From NCBI GenBank assembly GCA_002633025.1, contig NMRB01001075.1:119674-183673 (forward strand): a DNA stretch of 64,000 nucleotides. The letters are read 5' to 3'. How positions within the stretch are numbered: position 1 is the first letter of the stretch; every line of letters begins with the position of its first letter. Source of the DNA: Notospermus geniculatus (taxonomy: Eukaryota; Nemertea; Pilidiophora; Heteronemertea; Lineidae). Made by a program: the position numbers and the translations under genes. A model generated the notes under the pieces. The model saw only the letters and a program-made list of their open reading frames with translations. It had not been told where the DNA came from and ran no database searches. Shown piece by piece: positions 56,474 through 64,000 of this stretch.

Positions 56474-57431
56474 CAATATGGGGTCACATACATATACGTG
56501 TCAATTTTGGGGACACTAACAGGCGTTACAGAAGTAAAAAGTTTCGCTCGTCTTTTTTGTTGGTTTTTTTTGTTAGTTTGTTTTTAGCCCTTTTCCCGGC
56601 TATCAAATTCAAAAAAGTGTTAATTTTATAGACGTACAATCGTGGTTTATTCTACAGTTGAAACTTAACAAGTTACAGCTTCCTAACCGAATAAAACTTC
56701 CTCACCAGTGTTAATTACCAGCTAATTAAGATTACCGAATAATTTTTCTTCCGAAGTCGCCCATAAACTGCCACAGGTGACTTCATTAGTGCTACCTAGA
56801 CGCTGCTAAATTTGGAGGAAACGCGGATCATGTTTTTGCAGTGATATATAGGGGCCTAATTAGCGTAAACTGTAAATAAAAGATCCTAATTATCTCCTGG
56901 TAAATAAATACATGTATTTATAAAGCAGACAAGTGGGAAAGATTTGGTGTGAAATTTTGGCGGTTTTCTAACCTGTTTTAACCCGTTTTCCTTGGTGACT
57001 GAGTGGTGACCGGAGCGGGTCGAGATAAAACAAGAACGCGAATGTTTCCCGACAAGATTAAAAGAGCTAATTAACTGTAAACATATTGACACGAAACGCC
57101 GACAGTAACGCAAAACTGACGATGTGAAAATTGTAAACTATTGTGGCGATATTGTTCTGAAAACACGATTTTGTTGAATAGATTCTTTAAAGTTTGGGTG
57201 GGCACTTCATCGGCGCGAATGGATCTTCGTTGATCTGAGCGCTCCACAACACGATTGCAGACGGGAACAGTCATTGGGTTCGAAGTTGACTGTCAGTGAC
57301 TTCGCCCCCAAGTTTTTATTTCGCCCCATGCAGTTATTCGCACCCGTATTTATCCACTCAAATTATCAAGGATAATATATGTGCCTGGCCTGCTTCTGAT
57401 AACGCAAATTGAGCATTCTGCACACATCACC

Positions 57432-57730
57432 GGAGTGTGCCGGTGTAAAGGGAAAGAATGTCCCCAGGAAAAACTGTCCCAGGAACAAAACATCCTATTG
57501 TTACATTCTAATCTCTGGGGATTGGTTTTCTATTGTCATGCCGGTTATTCCGTCATTCAACAATAGAAGTGGACACTTTTTACAGGGGGACACTCTGTAC
57601 CGTTACACCTGCGCTCCCCTTTTAGCCAAAAACATCTGTAAAATCGACTGTGTGAATATCTGGAATTAGGCACAAATTTCAATGTTCCTAGCACAGAGGG
57701 TACCCTCTTTCCCCAAATCCTGAATCCGCG
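57432..57730. repeat. Two adjacent dispersed repeats
   Basis: 57432-57600 is the reverse-oriented relative of 20856-21026 (AAAGAATGTCCCCAGG, TTCAACAATAGAAGTGGACA). 57605-57730 is a diverged copy of 46905-47130. Confidence 0.65.
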
Positions 57731-58033
57731 GCTCCTGCTGCTTATGCCACTCGTCCTAGGGCTTCACTTATTTTCGGTGTAGCAATCTGGAACAGCAAAC
57801 CAATAGGCCACTAGCCAAATACCCATCCTTTCACTGTCTGAGGGTCGTGTATGCTGTTGATCTGTGCGAGGGTAGGAGGAAAGTTTGTTGTATGAATAGA
57901 CCTACACTCAACTAATCACCATCTTTTCCCACTGGAGCCCTGGAAGCTCACTGTGGCTGTCCTCTGGCCAATGGCACCCTTCCACTTCGAAAGGAAAAGG
58001 ATGACGAACAGAAAAATTCCTATATATTTTCCA

Positions 58034-58039
58034 TTTATT
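58034..58039 (-). promoter_or_regulatory. Polyadenylation signal of eIF3F gene
   Basis: AATAAA on the minus strand about 104 bases beyond the eIF3F stop codon. Confidence 0.6.
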
Positions 58040-58142
58040 ATTCACCATTTAGTCAAGACAGCAGTGACTTATAGATTTACAGTTGAATAGAAAATATCTT
58101 GGAGCCCGAGAAATTCCCGGGAAAACGAGGTCCCGTCTCTCA

Positions 58143-59781
58143 TCAACCGACGATGCTGAGTTTCTCGTTTATTGCTAACTGAGTTCTCGTCAAATTGGAA
58201 AGATAAACCACCATCAGTAAGTCCTGAAATGAACAAAGATATAAAGTGGATCAGAATACTTAGACTGTCAAACTGGTGCAATGGAAACACTGCTGCCTGT
58301 CACTTCTGAGGTTCTGAGTCCAATCCCCAGTCAGGAATGGGGGACAAAGTTACACCGAATCCAGATTATAGCTATACCTGACAAAGCAATCGACAAACGG
58401 CAGGGTTCGTACACCTTTAGGCTCTCAAATTTCAAGGACTTTTTAAGGACTTTCAAGGTCTGATTTCAGCAAAATTCAAGGACATTTTCATCAAATTTGT
58501 ATGCCAGGGTGGGTATTTCCCGGCATCTTGACAAAACAAAACCCCAGAGTCATCAAAACTTCGGAAAGAATGAGCAAATAATCAACGCCTGAACGATGCC
58601 ATTCATTGTCAGCAATGATGAAAATATAAGGACTTTCATTGACATTTTAAAGATTTGTCAGAATTCAAGGATATTCCAGGTCCTGGAGATATTATTCCTA
58701 AAATTCATTGATATTCAAGGATTTCAAGCACCTGTATGAACCCTGAACGGATAACTACAGGCTACTTGGCACTCACCTTCAAATTAGAGTTCAACATCTC
58801 TTCAAAATCTTCCCGGTTGATCTGTGGGACACTGTTGATCATCTCCATTAGTTCACGCCCTACGCTGCTGTCCGCTGTGATCTTGCCACTCTGAAAATAA
58901 AATGTACATTCATTTCTTTGAAAAGTTTGTACGTTTTAGAAATGTCCAGGGTCAGGAAGTACCCAGATCAACAGACCTACTCAATGGAAAGAGCAGGTCT
59001 TAAAGTGAGAATGTTAAGACCAGAGTAAAACGAAACTTACCAAAACATCATCAACATATTTCAAAACAAGGTCTAACTTTTGTTGGAGTTTAGCACAGGC
59101 ACCGGCCACCTGTTGTAAGTCGGTGGCCATATTGGTGATTCTCTTGGGGTTGTGTTTACCATGCTGGAGCCACTCCACTGAAACATTAGAACAGCGAGGG
59201 TTAAGAATTTCCTGGGCATGCAGTTTCCTAATGATGACACAGACAATGTAAACTGAAATAGACACATGTAGCCTACTTACATCCCACTTTCTCTGGTTCA
59301 TATGTTGTTATTTCCAAAGGCACTGGCGTAAACATCGTTCCCACTGTTTTACCGGGTACGCCCATCTTGGTACTGACGTACGTTTTCATTCCCATTTTGG
59401 CACCTTTCAGTGACATGTCTAACGTCAATAACACAGGATTCTTTGCTTCTCTTGAATAGTACTCGTGGATGAGGACTGAATGTTCCGTAACTTCAGAGCT
59501 AGTTGAGTACCTGTAGTGAGAGAAGAAAAAAGTTACGTTGAAGTTTCTCAAAATGTAAGAAGTCATTTCCTGTAAACAAGAGCTCGAGGTAGCCTATTTT
59601 CTGAAAATCTGAGGTGTTTACTGTACTGACCATCCAACGACGACTTCAGATGGGTTGACCTTCTTGTGAAGTTCAAACATATTCCGAGCAAACTCAATAT
59701 CGATGGCGACTTCATCTTCTGATTCATTGTGAGGGACTGTGAAGCAATTTGTAACTTCGACTGCACTTTTATCAATGATTC
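58143..59781 (-). CDS. EIF3F: Translation initiation factor eIF3F, 5' incomplete
   Basis: Minus-strand exons 59631-59781, 59281-59510, 59041-59177, 58777-58890 and 58143-58223 join in frame to about 237 residues: [40 protein letters not shown], then [48 protein letters not shown], the helical [11 protein letters not shown] and [12 protein letters not shown]...LAINEKL to the stop. This is the MPN domain plus C-terminal helices of eIF3 subunit F, a non-catalytic scaffold of the 40S-bound eIF3 complex. The first 35-45 residues expected (the opening MPN strand and SIVDSYERR-type motif) are not found upstream before 64000; exon 1 is either outside the window or lost. One donor (GTCAGT at 59630) is non-consensus but valid. 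Confidence 0.9.
58255..58345 (+). repeat. tRNA-derived SINE head in eIF3F intron
   Basis: A-box-like AACTGGTGCAATGG and a degenerate B box (GAGTCCAATCCCCAGTC), similar in layout to 13860-13940. Confidence 0.45.
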
Positions 59782-59854
59782 CTGAAATAACAACAAGAAT
59801 GAGGACCTTGATTGATACATGACGTCATCACCAACACAACAATTGGAACCCTGT

Positions 59855-60155
59855 ATACATCAGTTTCGCTAGCGGCCATCTTGCCAAAATTAGGTCGTCG
59901 TCATGGGGATCTCGCGCATGCGGCCCCCACTGGGGGAAAAGAACCCGGATGTGAGTTGTCTGCCAACGTTTTAAGCAATGAAAATTCCGCGGAGTTTTCA
60001 GCTGCGCAGTATTTTTGCATTTATAGAGTGACTAGTCATTGTAAATTTTAATTTTAGGCCCTAAAGGACCGGGCACCAGTGTAGAGCCAGGACTAGGCAT
60101 TCCCATGGTGATGACCTGATTATTGGCAAGATGGCGCTAGCGAAACTGATCTATA
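59855..60155. repeat. Inverted repeat upstream of eIF3F exons
   Basis: ATCAGTTTCGCTAGCGGCCA (near 59860) is complementary to the sequence near 60130-60150. The pair encloses about 200 bases. ATGGC starts lie in both arms (minus near 59879, plus near 60131), but neither opens a frame that reaches eIF3F. Confidence 0.65.
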
Positions 60156-60216
60156 TTGTTTGTACGCATGTATGTACTGCAGTGTAGCTAGGCCTAGCAG
60201 TACACTGATGGGTTAT

Positions 60217-60321
60217 CGGTCAGAACGTCCATTGGTCAAAACGTCCACGCCGCACTTCGGTCACAACGTCCACGGGACGTTGGTCAGAACGTCCACAGGT
60301 CATTGGTCAGAACGTCCACGG
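60217..60321 (+). repeat. Tandem repeat of GGTCAGAACGTCCAC
   Basis: Five imperfect copies of the word, spaced by 0-15 bases. No gene is associated. Confidence 0.85.
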
Positions 60322-60693
60322 CAATTTATCATTGTGCAAGGTGAGAATGATGAACTTTTGGTCTAATACTCTCCATGGAAAGGAAACTAAGATCAGCTGT
60401 ATTTTGATGGGTATCCTCAAAAACCTGGATGCTATTACACTGCAAGGTTGTGGCTTAAACTTCATCTGGGACCAACAACACGTTTTATATAAGGACATTG
60501 TAACTTTAGAATATTCAAAGACAATATTAATTTTGAAAACTACATTACTCCCTGCCGGAATACTTGATGTACTCGACGCAAGGACCCTGAACGCCGCGTA
60601 GCGGCAAACGCGCGAAGCGCTACTGATCAATACCACGGGTCACTCACTCTCATTCCACCTCAAATTTTCTGAAACAGCGCCCTCTTTTTCCAG

Positions 60694-61976
60694 CTCCTTG
60701 GCGTTATAATCGTCTCAGTGGGTGTTTGGATCATGACTGGGTCCAGCCACGTCCTTCCGTTGAGCAGTATACCATTCCTTGGAGACATTTTAAAGCTGAC
60801 CGCTGGAATTCTGATTGGCTTTGGCGTCGGGGTCATCCTGATGTCCTTGCTGGGGTTGTTTGGGGCCCTCAGGGAGAACCAGTGCATGGTGACCACGGTA
60901 GGTGGAGTCACTCTTTACCAGATTTGAGATTGCGACGTGATGCGTGCGAATGGGAACACGCACGCTGGATGACACCGTACTCGAGAGACATGTATTCACC
61001 GTTTGTGTTCATTAGGGAGGTTTAGAAATCAAACGATAAACGTAAACTTTACGACAACGTTATTTTTCATACTACACAACCAGATTTTATATTGCATTTT
61101 TGGTACCAAAATAACGTTGTCGTTAACGTTTACGTTTATCATTTGATTTCTAAACCTCCGTATTGTGACTACAACTTTCTTATAATTCTGTTTCCCATTG
61201 AGGAGGCCCCTACTGGGTCATAATTAAGCGATTTTCGGAACTACTTCGTCGGAGAGCTAACATATTCTTCAATGATTATTTCAGTTTTCCGTTTTGCTTG
61301 GGAGCGCTCTTTTTCTGGAACTTGGCTGTGGAGTTTGGGTACGTCTCTCTTTTCTATTCTTGCAACGACGTCGTGTCTTTTGGTTTGGTTTCGGTCAGCG
61401 CCGCTTTACGGCTGACTGTAAAACTACGGCTACCTTCCCCATTCGGCTGTGTAACTCCTGAGAACACGGAGGGTTCGGAGCGCTCGCTCCCTCCGTCACC
61501 GCACAAACGGTTTGTGTGCGGTGACGAAGGAAGCGAGCGCTAAGAACCCCTGATGTTCTCAGGATGGCTAGGTAGGACCGATGACCTAACTTGTCCAAAC
61601 CTTCACAACGGACAGCTGTCGTGATTGGGACGTAGGCCTAATTCTCACTCCTTCCACACCACATTTCATGCTGATGACTGATTTGTTTTCTTTTTTAGGC
61701 ATTCCGGATGTATGATGATGAATTCGGGGCAGTGGCCGGAGGGGGCGTCAGTAGCATAGTCATAACTGTAAGCATTGTACCTTCTGGTGAGGGTGAGGTA
61801 GCGTCCAGTCACCAAAGACTGACAGGGAATTCTGAGTTCTGGTGTGATCACTGTATTTGATACGGTACCTAAATTTAATTATCGTTTCTTTACAGATTAT
61901 CGGGTTCGTTCTTTCAACAATATACTGTTGTTACGTCACCAAAAGTAACGATCACTTACGAGGACATCCTGTGTGA
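60694..61976 (+). pseudogene. Tetraspanin-like copy 2, exon 1 missing
   Basis: Exons 60694-60897, 61285-61338, 61699-61767 and 61896-61976 keep frame, splice sites and all membrane segments, with few changes (MMTT to MVTT, NDQL to NDHL). The duplication breakpoint at 60663 lies 31 bases before exon 2, so exon 1, with the start codon and half of the first membrane segment, was not copied. It is a 5'-truncated copy unless it has acquired a new upstream exon; the open frames suggest it is young or used. Confidence 0.8.
61015..61160. mobile_element. MITE family A, copy 6
   Basis: Duplicate of the 47573-47723 insertion, with slightly better preserved arms. Confidence 0.92.
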
Positions 61977-62562
61977 CGTCATCAAAAATGGGGCTCTTTT
62001 CTGTGGGTAGCAAGACTGCGTCACTGAAAATGGAGGTGTCCTGATGGGGGTGTGGCCTACTGAAATGAATGGAGGTGGGACTTATGATGGAGAAAGAAGA
62101 CAGAGCATTCCAGTCCCACGGAACTGTTCCTGATCTGTTCCAAGGCTGTGTCATCTTGAATGACGTCACCAAACATTTCCACCAATCAGGGGTGCGGAAT
62201 CTCGGAAATGCTGAAAACCCAAGAGCAACACTCGGAAATGAATCGATGATTAAACAAAAATAACATTTATTCAATTTAGCAAACAATATATACATGAACA
62301 CATTTTTACTGACCAGTTCTTGAAATGCGGACCAATCCCTTTGCAAGGCATCAAAGTTACACGGACTTACACCTGACACCCTAATTCCAAAAGGGGTCTT
62401 TGAATATTGTCTGATCTGTCTATGGGCAAAATTGTGGGCCAGTCCGTGGCACCTCAAGATTGTATCCATCTTTCGGAATGATTTGGAACTTTCACACTAA
62501 CACTTCAAATCACAGAGCTTTTGAATCACAAATTATAGGACAAGAATGGCGCATGCGCAATG

Positions 62563-63812
62563 TCAAAACCTGGATCCAGGCGGGAAGCGTGGTGTCGTGT
62601 AACTTGGGGAGTAGACGTTCTGCGGCAACTTTGGCGGCGAAAACTGTAAGCGTCCTAAATTCCTGAGTGCGTGATTCTGGGAATGATAGTCCCAAGGAGA
62701 ATACAGATGACTCGTCTGCGCTTGCGCAGGAAGTGACGTCATGGGGTAGCGACATGGCGAAGGATCGGCGATCGTTGGAGAAAATGGCGGCAGTTCCTGG
62801 GCCGAGCATCCGGGTATTTTTGGCTGTTGTGGAATTCTGATTGGTTGGACACTGTTTGCAAAACGACAGGCACTGTTCTCCATTAGAAATTGTCCGAATT
62901 GTGCCTGAAGCTGCGCTTGTTGTGTACTTGACGTCACTGCTGTAAGCGGTTGACTAGAAATCCTGGAATCGTACGGCCATGTCTGCGCGGTCGGCATTTG
63001 TGGAAATGGCGGGAGAAAGTTCTGATTACACGCCGCCAGACTCTTCCACAGGAATCTGTAAGAGTATCTTTTCCCTGGTATTTTGATCAAAATCTGTTTG
63101 TCGTAGTAGTACCGCAGCGCCCGGCTCAGCTTGTCGTACGTCATGGCGGGTTTGTTTTTTCGTAGACCCCACTGTCTGGCCAGCTCATCGGGGTCCTTGA
63201 TATGAAACTCACCGCGGACGCCTTCCCAGATGATGCATTCAGAGTTGGCGGAGTCTGAGAGGAGCTCGAGAAGGAACTGCCATAGAGTGATCTTGCCACC
63301 TAGAATCAAAAAATAATCGTGAATAGAATGTGAATGATTTATCAAGAAGGATTAGGCCCTATGTTTGTAATGAAGGGGCAATGTCAGGTGATTGCGGAAT
63401 CACCAAATTCAGAGCGACGCAGTGGATACATTTTTTCCTGTCACCATACACCCGAGATATCAAAAATAGAAGCACAAAAAACGACACACAAAATGACGGT
63501 AAAACAAAAAGTCGTTTCCACATCTTGCAAATTTTCGACCACAACCGGGGTCTTCCTCAGGCGCTTTCTAGTAGAGATTCAGAACAGACCTGTAATCTCT
63601 ACTAGAAAGTGCCTGAGAAAGACCCCGGTTGGGGTCGAAAAGTTTCGATATTTGGAGACGACTTATGTTTTACCACCGTATATCCGAGAAAATAAAAAAA
63701 ACTTACCGCGAATCTTCATTCCCGTAGGTGAAGGTGATTTTCTCGGCTTTGTTTGCAGTCCGGTTGGGCTGACTTGTCCAAGGTGAAACCACTGCTCAGC
63801 AGGAGCGATCAT
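62563..63812 (-). CDS. ETS-domain transcription factor, copy 2
   Basis: Exons 63707-63812 and 62563-63299, joined in phase 1 to 280 residues. The ETS domain is identical to copy 1 except one arginine-to-glutamine change (LARQWGLRK for LARRWGLRK); most other changes are in the proline/glutamine-rich tail, including loss of CTQ-type residues. An extra T upstream of the ATG (63820 region) breaks any longer N-terminus, supporting MIAPAEQ as the start. The intron is only about 400 bases against 2.3 kb in copy 1. Both copies look functional. Confidence 0.9.
63510..63663. repeat. Inverted hairpin-module pair, ETS copy 2
   Basis: Counterpart of 51226-51372, with the same arms and centre. Confidence 0.85.
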
Positions 63813-64000
63813 CGTCGTTTAGTTCAGCGTTTTCCGTCAAAATCCCGTTTTGTAGCAGAATCCGCAACTTTGAACGAATTTTAGAGTTGTCACGTTTTCA
63901 AAACACTGGTCCGTGTTTTTGGAGTGTCCCGTTGATCACGAAAGATACTTATCAGTGTCAAACCACTCCAATGAGATTGCGGCAAGATTGCCTCTCCTTG

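Larger units (their letters stand above)
55310..57300. repeat. Large palindrome, ~0.6-1 kb arms
   Basis: The left side (about 55310-55370 plus 55770-56310) is complementary, at roughly 85%, to the right side (about 56670-57290). Shared words include TTGTGGAGCGCTCAGATCA, GATGAAGTGCCCACC, CGACCCGCTCCGG and TAAACTGTAAATAAAAG in opposite orientation. A 399-bp insert interrupts the left arm and a family A MITE sits in the centre. Apparent frames on the arms mirror each other and have no known match. Confidence 0.85.
60663..64000. repeat. Segmental duplicate of 47219-52960
   Basis: Direct copy, with identity above 90% in exons and introns, starting at AATTTTCTGAAACAGCGCCC (47221/60664) and continuing to the window end. 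It contains tetraspanin exons 2-5 and the whole ETS gene. Copy 1 is longer because of the 50436, 51379 and 48390-48890 insertions. Confidence 0.95.

Noticed and set aside
59855-59890. Candidate first exon of eIF3F (minus-strand ATGGCCGCTAGC)
   Set aside because: The following residues do not match the conserved eIF3F start, only 90 bases separate it from the next acceptor, and the sequence belongs to an inverted repeat.

Overview
This window is eukaryotic: split genes with clean GT-AG introns, tRNA-derived SINE heads, many short palindromic DNA transposons, a non-LTR retrotransposon fragment and runs of N from assembly. An intact-looking eIF3F, ETS and tetraspanin gene content, together with fibronectin-like receptor and ankyrin/SOCS-box genes, points to an invertebrate animal. 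Frequent TAGGCCTA-type words and the repeat styles fit a marine invertebrate, perhaps a deuterostome, but the species cannot be fixed from sequence alone.

Layout. (1) 1-2.1 kb: repeats and a small gene for a secreted eight-cysteine peptide. (2) 3.66-11.46 kb, minus strand: an eight-exon gene, with every intron in phase 1, for an 838-residue single-pass receptor (signal peptide, two cytokine-receptor-like fibronectin-type domains, membrane segment, long acidic tail). (3) 11.5-17.7 kb: intergenic DNA packed with small inverted-repeat elements and a microsatellite. (4) 17.7-42.9 kb, minus strand: a tandem array of five ankyrin-repeat genes ending in a SOCS-box-like motif (ASB-type ubiquitin ligase adaptors): one collapsed remnant, three intact genes, one split by a transposon. 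The repeated unit includes upstream and downstream flanks, and the downstream flank carries a decayed copy of the membrane exon of the receptor in (2), so the two gene families share history. (5) 42.86-45.40 kb: a 1.2-1.35 kb head-to-tail duplication of array flank DNA. (6) 46.6-64 kb: a small tetraspanin-like gene facing a two-exon ETS transcription factor gene; the pair (without tetraspanin exon 1) is repeated directly from 60.66 kb to the window end. Between the two copies lie large palindromes and a 5'-incomplete eIF3F gene.

How it fits together. Cytokine-type receptors and SOCS-box adaptors work in the same signalling logic in other animals (receptor activation, then ubiquitin-linked turnover), and here they are neighbours with shared exon fossils; that functional link is inference. 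The other theme is turnover by duplication: comparing paralogous copies gives empty sites, and therefore boundaries and target duplications, for several transposons.
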